A DNA stretch of 64,000 bases, taken from assembly GCA_024180945.1 (NCBI GenBank), contig JAKSGN010000003.1, positions 1-64,000 on the forward strand, given 5' to 3'. The position numbers and the translations under genes were made by a program. This DNA comes from Macrophomina tecta. Its lineage: Eukaryota > Ascomycota > Dothideomycetes > Botryosphaeriales > Botryosphaeriaceae. The notes beneath the pieces were generated by a model. The model did no database searches, was not told the origin of the DNA, and saw only the letters and a list, made by a program, of their open reading frames with translations. Positions 22,041 to 35,000 of this stretch are shown here, one piece after another; position 1 is the stretch's first letter; each line of letters starts with the position of its first letter.

Positions 22041-25000
22041 GCCTGAGAAGGCGCTCATCAAATCGTGGAACGCATGGGACCCGGAGAAGAGCGCCGCGCG
22101 CCACTGCACTCACGATTTGGTTGAGCGCACCAGCTCACGGCAGCCGGATGTGTCTGCTGTGGAAGCTTGGGATGGGTCCATGACCTATAGGCAACTTGAC
22201 GAAATCACCTCCAGACTAGCCCAGCGCCTCCTCGAGCTGGGTGTCACATCTCAATCCCGCATTCCTCTTTGCTTCGATAAATCTCTGTGGACAACGGTCG
22301 CCATGCTTGCGTGCCTGAAGACCGGGGCAGCCTATGTGCCTTTAGACCCTTCTCATCCGACCCGGCGGCTTCGCACTATTGTCAAATTCGTGGGCGGAAA
22401 CGTCATGATGGCCGGCAAAACGCAGGTGCAGCGCTTCGCTGGGGTTTTGCAGCATGTTATTCTCCTCGACAGCGCGTTCATGGACAGTACCCCCGAGTAA
22501 CGAGCACCCTTTCAAACTCTAGGAAGACCAGAGGATACTGCTATTGTGGTCTTCACTTCTGGGTCGACGGGTCTACCTAAGGGCGTTGAGCTAAGCCACA
22601 CCTCTTTCTGTACGCTTGCTGCTGAAGTTGGTGACCCGATGGATTTCACGAAGATCAAGAACCTTCGCGTGCTCCAATTCGCCTCTTATGCTTTTGGTAA
22701 GTCTCCAATTTTCAGGTTATCTGATCTCTACTATTCACCACTCCTTCAATTTACATATCACTGACCGCTCAGACGTCTCAAATGCCGAGACTTTCCTCAC
22801 ACTCATCTACGGTGGGACCCTCTGCATCATTCCAGACGAGGAGAAGCAAAACGACCTGGCAGGCGCAATCAACCGGCTCAACATCAACTGGCTATACCTG
22901 ACGCCCACAGCCACGACACTCCTGGAACCGAGCCAAGCTCCACGTCTGCAAACCCTCATCCTGGGAGGCGAAGCCGGCAACAGAGATATCATCACCAAAT
23001 GGTCTCCCCACCTGCACCTAGTCAACAGCTTCGGGCCGGCCGAGGGCGGCATCTGGCCGTCCATGTCGCACCTCGCGCCAGGAAGCAGCCCGCAAAATAT
23101 CGGACGGAGTGCGGGGACAAGGCTCTGGATCGTGCATCCAGACAACCACGAGCAGCTAATGGGGCCCGTCGGCGCGGTTGGTGAGCTGCTACTCGAGGGC
23201 CCCATGTTGGCTACAGGCTACTTGCACGAGCCCGCGAAGACCGCCGCCGCGTTTCTCGCCCCACCGCGCTGGGCCGCGAGCTTTGGCGCGAAGGGAACCT
23301 TCTACAAGACTGGCGACCTGTGCTACTACAACGCCGACGGTTCGCTGAGCTATGTTGGGAGGAAGGACGGGCAGGTCAAGTTGAGAGGCCAGAGACTGGA
23401 TCTCGGAGACGTCGAGCACGCCGTCAATGAGCTGCTCCAGCACCCGATGGGAGTAGCGGCTGAGATCGTGCACTTTGCTGATCGGACAGATCCGGTGCTC
23501 GCGGCATTCCTCTGCTCTGAGACTCTGTTTGCTGCGGAAAACCCGGGGAGCCAGGAAGCGCTTACCAGACTGTCTGAGATCACCGGCGATCTGCAAAGCC
23601 AGCTGCAGCTACGTCTTCCTGCCTACATGATGCCTTCGGTGTTCATACCCCTGCGCAATATGCCGCTGACCATGTCCGGCAAGCGAGACCGCAAGGCTCT
23701 AAAATATTTGGCGTCCGGAATGGCGTTTGCTGACTTGGCGTCGAGGGGAGCCCAGCTGCGGAAACAAGTCACAACAGAGATGGAGCTCAAAGTCCGTGGT
23801 GTATGGGCAGCTGTTTTGAACATCAGCCCCGAAGAGATCTATGCGTCCGATAACTTTCTGAAGCTTGGTGGAAACTCCATCCACGTGATGAAGGTGGTTG
23901 CGCTCCTCAAGGCAGCTGATGTGAACATCACGGTTGCAGAAGTCTTCCGGAGTGCGGACCTCTCGGACATGGCAAAGCGCTGCCGAGCCGTTCGAAAGAC
24001 TCCAAAGTCGGAGCACGAGGATCCTTCGAGAAGGCCAGGCACATCAATCCCTAACGCTTATCCCGACCTCATGAAGCGTCTCCACAAAAGCCTAGGTATT
24101 ACAGAAGATGACGTAGAGGACATAGTTGCGGCGGGCGACTTCCAGTCGCACTGTGTTTATTTTGGCAGCCTGAAGTCCCGAGGAACCGCGAATTATCTCT
24201 CCTTCACCTTCCCTGCAGGCATCAATACAACCCGTGTACAATTCGCTTACGAGGTCCTCGTGGCGAAGTACCCCATGCTTCGTACGATGTTCGTCACACA
24301 TCGCCAGGAAGTGGTGCAAGTCACAGTCAAGTCATGGAAGGTTGAGATTGAGAGACTCACAGATGTTGAGAGTGGCGCGCTCTGCAGGGATGAATGGATT
24401 GCGAAAGACAAAGCAAAAAGCAGCGCGCTGGGCAAACCACTTGTACGCGGAGCAATCATAGAATGCCAGGACGGCAGTGCGATCTTCGTGTGCCAGCAAT
24501 CACACGCTCGAAACGACGCTTGGTCAGACCAGCACTTCTGCAGAGACGTCGCCGCGGCATACGAAGGCCGTGTGTTGCCCTCGCGCCCCACCTTTGCGCA
24601 GGTGATACGTCACGCCGAAGGCCTTGACGCTGCGCAGACCGAGGCTTACTGGCGCACGCTGCTAGAAGACTCCAGCATGACACACGTCGTCGCCCACCGG
24701 AGTCCGTCCTATGACAACATTGTCAACGTCACGTTAGAGCGGACGGTCCCCGACTGCGACGCCTCCCGGGTGGGTATCACGGCGGCTACGGCCCTCAAAG
24801 CCGCCTGGGCGCTTGTTCTTGCCGAGTACGCGCAGACTCGAGATGTCGTCTTCGGGCACCTCACCTCCGGCCGAGGCCAGGCGTTCGCGGGCATCGAGGA
24901 TGTGTTCGGCCCGTGCCTGAACATCGTGCCGGTGCGGGTGCCGATCAGTAGCCAGCGGACCGTCGTGGATCTGCTCCGCTACGTCCAGGAGCAGCAAGTG

Positions 25001-25708
25001 GCAGGCCTCGAGCACGAGTGGATGGGCGAGCGCGCCATTGTGCGCCGCTGCACCGACTGGCCGCGCAGGACGCGCTTCAGCTCGGTGGTGCAGTACCAGA
25101 ACATCAACGAGGTCCGCGAGGTGAAGATGGACGGCGGCTCCAGCTGGGATGTCCAGCTGCACGCCGTTGACTACGACTCAGCCGATATCTGGATCCTGGC
25201 GTGGCCCGAAGAGCGGGACGGGAAGGGCGAGTCTGTCAAGGTCACGCTATGTTTTTCCGAGCGGCTGGTGAGCCGCAAGTTCGCAGAATGCATGCTGAGA
25301 CGGCTCTGCGACGTCCTGCATTTCATCTCGAACGGTGACAACCAGCAGCTGCCGATACCTCTCCTCGATGGCGCGGGACAACAGCTGCCTCTACCCGGTC
25401 CACCAGCAAATACTGTCTCGTATCTACCCGCCGATGGCGAGCCGATGCCGTCGCAGTGCCTTTTGGAACGAATGCAGGATGTGGTGATCAAGGCTTGGGC
25501 GCCCCTCCTCGAAGACGATGGGGCTCCTCAACTTCATGTGGATCGGATAAAAACCGCTTATTACGATCTAACCTGCTCTCCGTGGGTAGCAACGCAGCTG
25601 GCGATGGAATATGAGAGTCTTGGCTTTTCCGTTGCAGTGGAAGAAATTATCACTTGTCCCACCATGGAGGGTCAAGCATTTCTACTAGCCAGACGTGTAT
25701 TGGGCTAA
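22041..25708 (+). other. NRPS module 4: A4-T4-C4 plus degenerate carrier tail
   Basis: A4 contains FTSGSTGLPKG just after the in-frame TAA at 22498-22500, then SFGPAEGG, YKTGDL, GRKDGQVKLRGQRLD and LTMSGKRDR. T4 reads LGGNSIHV, Asn replacing the usual Asp but keeping the Ser (about 23876). C4 has SHARNDAWS (about 24503), a terminal-C type. The last roughly 80 residues (about 25460-25700) fold like a carrier domain by pattern, but DLTCSPWVA replaces the usual DLGGDSLLA, so the attachment Ser is displaced or absent. Confidence 0.85.
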
Positions 25709-28700
25709 CATGTGCAAAATTGTGTATTTAGCTGCCGGACTGCGACTAAAGATATGGCTTCGGTAGAACGTGGTAACAACAGAGAGATTTTAAAGAAGTA
25801 AGACATAAAATGTTATCTATATATACAAGTCAAATATAGTATGTACTGGCAAAGGTCAAAGGTCAGTCATTAGTGGCTTGGTATGAGAAAAGTTCTACAC
25901 ACAGTATATTACCGCCCTCTCCACAGTTCTTACTACCCCGGTCAAACTCAGGTTCATTTCACGTCCTCGCGAACGCACGACGAAAGAAAGTCATACCCAT
26001 CCTCAACTGCCCTCTTCGGTTCTCCGTCTAGTCTCGTCCTCAAGTCAAACAAATGCTCCACGCCGTCGACCAACGCAACGCCGGCCCTCACGCCCTTCGC
26101 CCGCAGTGCCTCATACGTCCGCACCGACTGCTCGTACGGGATGAGGTCGTCCGCCGTCGGATGGACCAAGAAGGTCGGGGTGCGGTACCGCCCCGCCACG
26201 ATCTGCGCGAGCGGGCTGACCGCCGCAATCGCCTCGTCCGACGGCTGCGGCAAGTCGTCCACCACCTCGCCCCGGGGCCGGTCCTTCCGCAGCCCGCCGA
26301 GGAGGACGGGCAGAGTCCGGCCCCTCCAGTTCATGTGCAGCGCGATCCGCGACCGCGGGTCTTCCGGACACAGCCATCCGCCGACCGCCCGCGTGCCTTT
26401 CGGCACGTTGTATGCGGTGATTGCTTCATCCAGCACGCCCTCGAGGAGGTCGAGACCCTGCGCAGCGGCCGCAGATGCGGCCGCCTCCGAGCCTATTGGC
26501 ACGTTGGGCTGGCGCCAGAACGGGTCGTGGTAGTCGGTGGGGCAGTAGAATGCGAGGATGGCGTCGGGCGGGTGCTGCGCCGTCCACGCAAGGGACATGG
26601 CGAGCGTGCCGCCCGTGGACCAGCCGACGGCGACGACGGAGGCGGCGGAGGGGTGTACGTCAGGACGACAGAGCGGGAGTGACGGGAGAGCGGTGCGTGC
26701 CCAGTGGAGCGCGTCGCGAACGTCGGTCATTGGGCCTTCGAGGAGCGTGGTTTCGGGGCACAACCGGTAGTCGACGCTGACGGGCAGGAAGCCCTTGGCG
26801 AGCAGCAGCTGGGCCTGCTGTGGCCGGATGTCTTTTCGGGACAGCATGACATGACCGCCGCCATGGATCATGAGTGCTGTGTGCGACGAGACATTAGCGC
26901 ATGGTTCTTGATTCGTCATAAGAGTGCGTGAAGTGTGCGGTCCTAGGGCTCCCTACCGATCAATCGCTGCTTCCCGGCCGGATCACGCTCGGCGGGGTAG
27001 TACACGTCGGCATAGAGGTAGGTGTCACCAACCTGCTTGAACTGCAGCGTTTCCATCAGCTCCCCCGGGCCGTCCTCCCCCCTGCGCTCTTCCGCGCCCG
27101 CGCACGCCACGATTACGCGCAGCTGGTCGGACTCGGTGGACGCGCCATCGCTCCAGTCGACGTGCTTGAAGCCCGCGGCCGTCAGAGAGCGGCGCCAGAA
27201 GTCCTCGTGGGCTAGCACATGTGTGCGGCCGTCATCGAAAAGCCACCAGCCTTCTAGCAGGCCGAAGACAAGGTCGAACCAAAACAGATTGCGGGTCAGC
27301 TCGACCAGGCACAGAACACCCCTCGGCTGCAGCAGCTCGCGGATGTGCGTCGTCGAGTTGACCAAGCTCTTGGTTGCGTGGATGCAGTTCGTCGAGATCA
27401 CGACGTCGTACTGCCCGGCCTGGTGAGCCGGTGGGCTGGCCTCGACGTCCAGCGTCGTGAACTCCATGGACGAAGCGTACGCCGCGAACTTGCGCTTCGC
27501 AGCTGCGACGAGAGAGGGCGAAAGGTCCGTGAAGACGTACGTGAAGGGGATGTCGAGCTGCGACAGGCGCTCCAGCAGATGCTTCGTCGTGCCGCCCGTG
27601 CCGGCGCCGAGCTCGAGGATACGGAGAGGCCGGCTGTTGCCGTCGTTGGGCTGGCTGAGGGCTAGGTCGACGAGGAACTGGCCCAGCAGCTTGGTGCCGG
27701 CCTCGAACATGGGCGCGTGCGTGTACACATCCTCCAGCAGCTGCTTGCTCCTACGGTTGCCGAAGATTAGGTGGATCGGGTCGGCGCCGCCGGTCAGACA
27801 GTCCGCGAGGCGAGGCCCGGTGGTGGCAAGCAGATTGTGCTCGGCGGCGTGCTGTGGGAAGGCGCGGAGGATGTCTTGCAGTAGTTCGTGGGAGGGGGTG
27901 GCAGGCGGGGCTTGGGATGTACGGATGGCGTCGCCATGAGAGCGCTCTACGAGGCCTCCTTCCTCGAGAATCCGCCAGTACTGCTGCATAACTTTTTCAT
28001 GCTTCGCCTGGACGCCTTTAGGCTCTGGGACGACTTTGCCGGGTGGGATGGTGCCGAGGTCGCTGCCTAGTTGCCGGAATGCTTCGAAGACGTAAGCGAG
28101 GACGAGTTCGGCCTGGTGCGGATACACCTTTGTGTGGAAGTCCACGAACTTCGTTTCGGCGGCGAAGACATCGTAGTCGGTGCGAATGCGACCGAAACAC
28201 TCGGAAGCTTGGATTGAGAGGTTCGAGGGCTCTGCACCTGCCGGACGTGTCTTATCGTCAGGGGCGGCGACGGCAGGGGCAGGCCGGCTCGGAGAAAGCG
28301 GTGATACGACACCCGGTTCCGGTGGGGATTGATCTCGCGATGGTCCCAGGACAGGCATGACCATGTCAGTGAGTCCCTGGAGAGTGAGGTCGGGCGTGAT
28401 CTTCGATGCATCCAGCTTGATGCCGAAGACCTTGTCGATGTCACCGCACAGCTCCATGGTAAGAAGGGAGTCCAGGCCCGCATCTGCGAGAACGGTGTCG
28501 CTTTTCAGAGCATCTGCGTCTAGGTGCTCTGCGATCAGGGTGGAAAGCTGAGAAGTTAGAGAACTTCTAGACGGATGCGTTGTTGACATTGGGTTGACGA
28601 TGCTGCGGACACCGGGGGTCGGGGGGTCGGAGACACTGACGGAAGACGCATCGTCATCCTCCGAACAGTCAGTGCTGGAGTGGTCGCCGGAGCCTGCCCT

Positions 28701-29202
28701 CGTCTTTGAGCTCAGGAACCGGCAGAGGGCACCGACGTCAGTCAAATCCTGAAGTTCATCCAGCCTCATGTCCACCGAGAACCGGGTCCGGACTTCGGCA
28801 AGGACTTCCATCACCATGAGGGAGTCGATACCGAGCTCAGCGAACGTCGTATGCATGGCGGTAGTGCCCGCATCGGCATCCGCGACATCACATAGCATCT
28901 TCACAACATCCGATTTCACAGCATCCGGGACGATGGAGCTGCGTCTATGGTCGAAAACTGGAACCGGCTCAGTGAGCGGGGCAGGCGCTGCCACAGTGGT
29001 CTTCCACGATTTCGCCTTCACCTCGGCACCGCCCTTCTTCTCTGCCGCCGCATTGACGCGCGAGAGCACCTTGGACAGCGAGCTGGTGAGCACCTTTTTG
29101 AAGCGGACGGCCAGCATCGCCATGACTACATGTCCGGTCTGGCGATCGAAGACGTAGATGTCGCTCACCTTCTCCCCGCCCGCATCGAGCACGAGCTGGG
29201 AG

Positions 29203-32061
29203 CAGGGTGGCAATCAATTCAATAATATTGACGGTCAATCAATATTGACCAATGTCTTGGCAATCAATCAATCAACTGAGGTCTGTCATTTTCGTCAATC
29301 AATCAATTGCTCCGGGCCAGTTGATTGACGATATTGATTGACGGCTTACCTTGTATAGAAAGCAGCTTTGATGATCATCTCGCTCTTGTGGCGCTCAAGC
29401 CACGTCAGGCTAGCCTTTTATCTGATACACTCTTGGCACACAACGTGTCGGGCACATTCTCTTGGCAGCTAGTATATAAACGCTCTCTCAGAATGGCTAG
29501 AAGGGACAGCTGAATCTGCTCTTTCAGATCCGTTCTACATTTTCTCAGCAGCTCAGCAGCAACTCTCCCACTATCAAGATGGACTCTAGCAACGATCAAC
29601 ACTCTGTTTTAAGCCTCTCTAGCGCGCCCACTAGCCTCTTTTCCTCTCAACAGGACTCAGATCCTGCGCAACCCACCAATCTTGCCGTTGATGGCCGAGG
29701 ACCTGTACGCGAAGGGTGGGAGTACTTCCCATGGCAGAAATTCCGTGGATATCATGTCACAGAGTCAAAGCAGCGCAGCGGGTGGACTTGGGAGCACGCA
29801 TATGACATTGAGGACGTAGAAGGGCGTACCCGCTGGGTCTGTATGTACTGCGTGCACAAGAAAGCCCACAAACCAGCTAGCTTCGCTGCTGCTGGCACTG
29901 ATAATCAGGCAAGGCACCTGGTGACTGAGCACAAGGTTGAGGATCCTACAGGGAAGCGTCACGTCAAACGGGCCAAGATTTCAGTTGCTCAGCGGCTTGG
30001 ACTGGATACGAATAGGCCTTCAGAGCAGGCTATTGTCAATCGCCTTGTCACATCATTCAATCCGGCGTACTTCCAGCAACTACTCACTGATTGGGTCTCA
30101 TCCGATAACATTCCTTTCCGCAAGCTTGAAAGCGAGAGATTCAGGCGCGTTCTAGCTATTTGAATCCTGCAGTAACGTCTACTGGCAGCCTTCCAACACA
30201 CTCTACTGTTCGTAAATGGCTACTTGATGAATTCAACCGCCATAAAGGGATCGTTGCTGAGCTTCTTCAGAGCTCACCTGGCCTTATACACCTTGCCTTT
30301 GACGGCTGGACGTCGTGTAATCACCTCTCTCTACTCGGTATTAACGTCTTCTTCCTTACGTTCTCTGGCACGCTTCGCAAGTTCCTTATTGGCCTCCCAC
30401 ACGCCGAAGGACGGCATACTGGTGACAGCCTTGCGGAAGAGGTAGCCCAGATAATTATGGAATGGGGCATTGGAGGGCAACTTGGCTACTTTGTCACGGA
30501 TAACGCGTCAAACAACGACACGTGCATGGACGCGCTAGCTGAAGAGTTTGGCTTCAATCACAAGCACCGCCGCTTGCGCTGCATTGGCCATATCATAAAC
30601 CTGGTAGTCCGCCAGATCCTCTTTGGCAAGGAAGCTGACGCGTTCGAGAACGACTGCGCTCAGCCAAAGGAGCTACTCGCTGAGCTCCTACTCTGGCGCA
30701 AGAAGGGCCCTATCGGCAAGCTTCACAATATCGTCCACTGGATTCAGCGCTCAAACCTTGTCTATCAGAGACTGCACCAACTTCAGCGGAACGAGCAAGC
30801 GTTGACTGGCGAAAACGGCCCTACCTACGAGGTTATAGAAGATAATGCGACACGATGGAACTCTACCTCCGCCATGATTGAGCGCGCAATCAAGCTACAG
30901 TCAGTCATTGACGCCCTCGTCCTCCACGAAGTTCAAGAATGGGATAAATACGTCAAGCCTCGCACTGCTAGTAGGACTCAGCCAATGCCAGCTAAGACAA
31001 AGAACAAGCCGGCAATCGTGGATGATTATCTAACCTCAGATGATTGGGCAACTCTTGCTGAATATCACTCCATCTTGAAGCCTTTTCATGAAGTCACAAT
31101 CAGGCTACAAGCCAACCCAACTAGTGGTAGGTTTGGCGGCTTATGGGAAGTCCTTCCATGCATGGAGTACCTGTTGAACAAGCTGGAGGAGGTCAAGATC
31201 CGCACAGATCAGTATCCTGACTCTCACTTCAAGGTGAACATCAATTTGGGGTGGGCTAAGCTAGATGAGTACTATCAGCTCCTTGATGATACTCCAGCTT
31301 ACGTCGCAGCTTGCGCCCTTCACCCTGCCTACCGCTGGGAGTGGATTGAGGATCAGTGGGCATTCAAGAAGAGCTGGATCAAGAAGGCAAAGGCAGCTGT
31401 TCTAAAGCTCTGGAAGGATGAGTATCAGTCAATTGCTATTGCTGAGGACCCACAGCTACCGCAGAAGCGTAAACGCGAACATCTCAGCGAATTTGACAGC
31501 TGGCTTGCTGCCTCCAGGAGGACCAAGCATCTAGATCTGACCGAAGATGAGTACACCTACTGGCAGCTCGATACCTCTCCTACAGATGACGCAGTCACCA
31601 ATCCAGTTGATTACTGGATACTACGCCGCCAGCAATACCCCCGCCTATCACGTATGGCTCTGGACCTCTTTTCTATACCGGCAATGTCGGCAGAGGTGGA
31701 GAGGATATTCAGTTTGGCAGGACAAATGGTGACGCCATTGCGCAATAGGCTGGAGGCCAATACTATAGCAGTTGGGCAGATACTACGCTCATGGAACGCA
31801 GAAGGCATCATTGAAAGAAGTTGAGGACTCTATACACGCGGGAGTAGCTATAGCTAGCAAGAGTTAGCTAGATTGTATGGCTATCAATCTCAACACTATG
31901 CCAAGCATCACGAGATTTTGCTACGTGAACCGTGTGTCAATCAATTCAATTCAATCAATATCAACACCTTATTGATCAATCAATTTGACCTTATTGGAAA
32001 ATCCTATCAATCAATCAATCTGGACCCGATATTGACGTTGATTGAATTGATTGCCACCCTG
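29203..32061 (+). mobile_element. hAT DNA transposon inserted in the PKS
   Basis: 2859 bp with 21-bp terminal inverted repeats (29203-29223 and 32041-32061, starting CAGGGTGGCAATCAATTC). The 8-bp target duplication GCTGGGAG is at 29195-29202 and 32062-32069, diagnostic of hAT. Both subterminal regions (29210-29345 and about 31930-32050) are packed with CAATCAAT/ATTGATTG repeats, probable transposase-binding sites. The target copies are identical and the flanking PKS frames agree, so the insertion looks recent. Its own transposase carries a frame break. Confidence 0.97.
29579..31824 (+). pseudogene. hAT transposase with a single frame break
   Basis: The first frame runs from ATG 29579 to 30163 (194 codons) and has a BED-type zinc finger (WVCMYC...H...H). 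The second frame, from about 30157 to 31824, holds the RNase H-like catalytic core (AFDGWTS, FVTDNASNNDTC) and the C-terminal hATC dimerisation segment (NPVDYWILRRQQYP, SAEVERIFSLAG). A one-base loss near 30150-30160, where the expected Leu-Asn-Pro segment changes frame, best explains the break. No GT-AG intron fits. Unless it is frameshifted in translation, the copy is non-autonomous and would need a transposase in trans. Confidence 0.88.
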
Positions 32062-35000
32062 GCTGGGAGTAGACAGTCCAAGCGTGCTGAGCAGCATCGC
32101 CGTGCGCGAATCCCGCCTTCCACTGGATCTTTTCGATGTTCGTGCACACGAACACAGAGTCCGCCGGGCACTCCTTCAGCAGATTCACATGAAGCCCCGC
32201 CACCTGGATGAAGCTGTCCATGAGGAACGGGTTGCAGGCCGTCGCGGCCACGTCAACGGCGCTCCCACCGGACGGCATCTGCACAGCTCCCGCAGCGTCG
32301 TCGCCCTTGCCGACCACTTTGACGACGCCACGGTAGCACGCAGCGTAGTCAACGACCCGCGCGAATGCCTTGTAGATCGGCAGGCCCTGCAGAGCAGCCG
32401 CCGAGGCATCTTCGAGCAGCGCGCCGCACCGGCGGGCGCCGATCAAACGCGTGTAGCGAGCCAGGTCGGCCGCGACACCGCCGTCCAGAGCACTCGGCAG
32501 CGCCACAACGCCCGTCGCGTGCGTCGCCACGACAGACTCGATGCCGGCTGGGCGGCTGCGCAGCACGAATCTCCACGCCGCGAGCCGGCCGTCCAGCTGC
32601 TCCAGCAGCAGCTCGATCTTCCGGTCGGCGTCGACGCCCAGCGGCGCGAGGATCTCCAGCGGCTCGACGACGGCGGCGGGCCGGGCCGCGCCACGGGCGG
32701 GCGCTCCCGCCCCCGCGCCCGCGGCTAGCTGCGCCGCGGCCCGCACCGCGAGCTCCACGTACAGCGACGCCGGGCAGAGGCTGCTGCCCAGCACGGCGTG
32801 GCCGGAGACGAAGGCGGTGAAGTCGGCGCTGCGCGGGTCGACGGCGAAGCGCGCCGACTTGTTGCTGGCGTCGCGGAACCCGTGGAAGGAGAGCAGCACG
32901 GGCGCGGCCGCCGGCGCGGGGGCCTCGAGGGGGGCGGCGGCGGCGTCGGCGAAGGCCTCGCTGTAGTCGAGCCAGTGGCGCGAAGTCTCGAACTGGTACG
33001 GGGGGAGGTGCACGGGGCGGGCGGTTGCGGGCGGGCTGCAGCCGTGGAAGAACCAGGGCTGGACGGGCAGGCCGGCGTGCCAGAGGGCGGCGGTCGCGTC
33101 GGCCAGCACAGCGAGCGCGTCGCGGGCGCCGCGGAGCCGCAAGGGGTGGAAGGCGTGGGCGGCGGCCGCGCGCGGGCCGAGGGCGCGGCGAGCCATGGCG
33201 GCGACGGGCGTGTCGCAGCCGGCCTCGAGCCAGTGGCAGGGGCCCAGGCGGTCGTGCAGGCGGGCGACGGCGTCGGCGAAGAAGACGGGCTGGCGCGACT
33301 GCTCGGCGACGAGGGCGGGCGTGACGGCGGGCCAGCTGGCGCCCTCGGAGCACGTCTCGACCGGGATCGTGGGCGGGGCGAAGGCCAGCGTTGCGGCCAG
33401 GGCGTGCAGCCGCGGCGTGATGCCGTCGAGCAGGTGCGAGTGGTAGCCGCGCGCGACCAGCAGCCGCTTGCTCGCGCGCACCCCGAGCGACGCGGCCGAC
33501 CGGGCCAGCACCTGCTCGGCCGCCGCGATCGACGCCTCGGTGCCGACCAGCACGTGGCTATCGGCCGCGTTGTAGCATGCCACCTCGACCTTGCAGCCCG
33601 CGGCGGCGGACGCCTCGGCCAGCGACACCAGCTTCGACGTCGCGCTGCCGTCCGCCTCGACCCACAGCATCACGCCCTTCTCCGGGCCCCACGCTTCCTC
33701 GATGAGCGCCGCGCGCCCGACGACCAGCTTGACCGCGTCGGCAAGGCTGAGCGCCCCGGCAACGCATAGCGCCGTCAGCTGCCCGAAGCTGTGCCCGATG
33801 ACGGCGGCGACCGGCAGCCCGCACTCGATCCACACCATGGCGCTGGCGTACTGGATCGCGAACAGCGCGGCGTGCAGGCTCGTCACGTCGCCCGCTGGCG
33901 CCTGGCCGAAGACTGCCGGGTAGATGTCGCGCTGGGCCGCGGTGAGCACGAGGTCGCGGCAGCGGTCAAGGTGCCGCCGCAGGACTGGCGAGGCGTCGTA
34001 CACCTCCCTGGACAGCGTCGCCTGGCCGCCCGTCTGGCCGCCGAATGCCAGCACCACCGGCTTTGCCGCAGAGCGCGCCGGCGTAGCCGGGGCAGCGTCG
34101 CCCCGCGCGAATTGGCCCAGCTGGTGCTCCAGGTCGTCCAGGCTGGACGCACTGGCGACGAAGCGGAGCGGCAGGCTGTGGTTCTGCGTGCGCGCCAGCC
34201 GCAGGCAGGTGGCGGCCAGCAGCGCGCGCTCGTCCTGCCGTCCCTTCTCGCGCCGGACGAACTGCGCAATCGCGTCGCAGCGCTGCCGCAGGCTCCAGGG
34301 CGTGTGCGCGGCGACGAAGACGGGGTAGCTGGGCAGCCCCACCGCGACCGGCGGCCGCCTCGCCCGCGCCCGTGCCGGCGGCTGCGTGACGACCAGTGAC
34401 GCGTTGCTGCCCGCGGCGCCGTAGTTGTTAATGCAGGCGGCGCGGAACGCAGCGTCCCAGGCCCTGCTCACGCGCGGCACCTCGATGCGGTCCGGCTGCA
34501 GCGGCGGGATACGCGGGTTCAGCGTGGAGAAGGCGGTCTGGCGCGGGATGGTGGCGTGCTCGAGCATGAGCACGACCTTGACGAGCGCAGCGGCGCCGGA
34601 CGCGGCCTCGGTGTGGCCGATGTTGGCCTTGACGGAGCCGACGGCCAGCAGCTGCTCGCGGCGCGGCCCGCCGAAGACCTGGCGGATGCTGGCGCACTCG
34701 ATCGGGTCGCCGACGGGCGTGCCGGTGCCGTGCGCCTCGACGTAGCTGACCTGGGCCGGCGCGAGCCCGGCCCGGGCGGTGGCCTGCCGGTACATCCGGC
34801 TCTGCGACTCGGCGTGCGGCACGGTGATGGCGCTGCTGTTGTCGCTCTGGCCCACCGCCGACCCGGAGATGACGGCCAGCACGTCGTCGCCCGCGGCGAG
34901 CGCGGCGTCCAGCTTCTTCAGCACCACCAGCGCGGCGCCCTCACCGCGGCAGTATCCGTCCGCCGCCGCGTCGAAGGCCTTGCACTCGCCTGTCGCGCTG

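Larger units (their letters stand above)
6357..25708 (+). pseudogene. Four-module nonribosomal peptide synthetase, inactivated
   Basis: Start ATG 6357, stop 25706-25708. Exons: 6357-7918, 7978-11056, 16922-19416, 19466-22696, 22773-25708. The 59-, 49- and 76-bp introns have GT-AG ends and CTGA-type branch sites, and two of them split the same Phe-Asp site of motif A4. Domains: A1-T1-C1-A2-T2-C2-A3-T3-C3-A4-T4-C4, then a degenerate carrier-like tail. There is no starter C, epimerase or TE; C4 has the SHxxxDxW form seen in fungal terminal condensation domains that release or cyclise the peptide. Four lesions: a 22-bp duplication shifting the frame at 10133, a LINE at 11057-16906, TAG at 17811 and TAA at 22498. 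Discounting the insertion, its target copy and the duplication leaves 13281 coding bases, divisible by three. The product cannot be named. Confidence 0.9.

Noticed and set aside
22496..22523. A roughly 27-bp GT-AG intron spanning the TAA at 22498
   Set aside because: Too short for splicing, and the reading frame continues unchanged on both sides of the stop.
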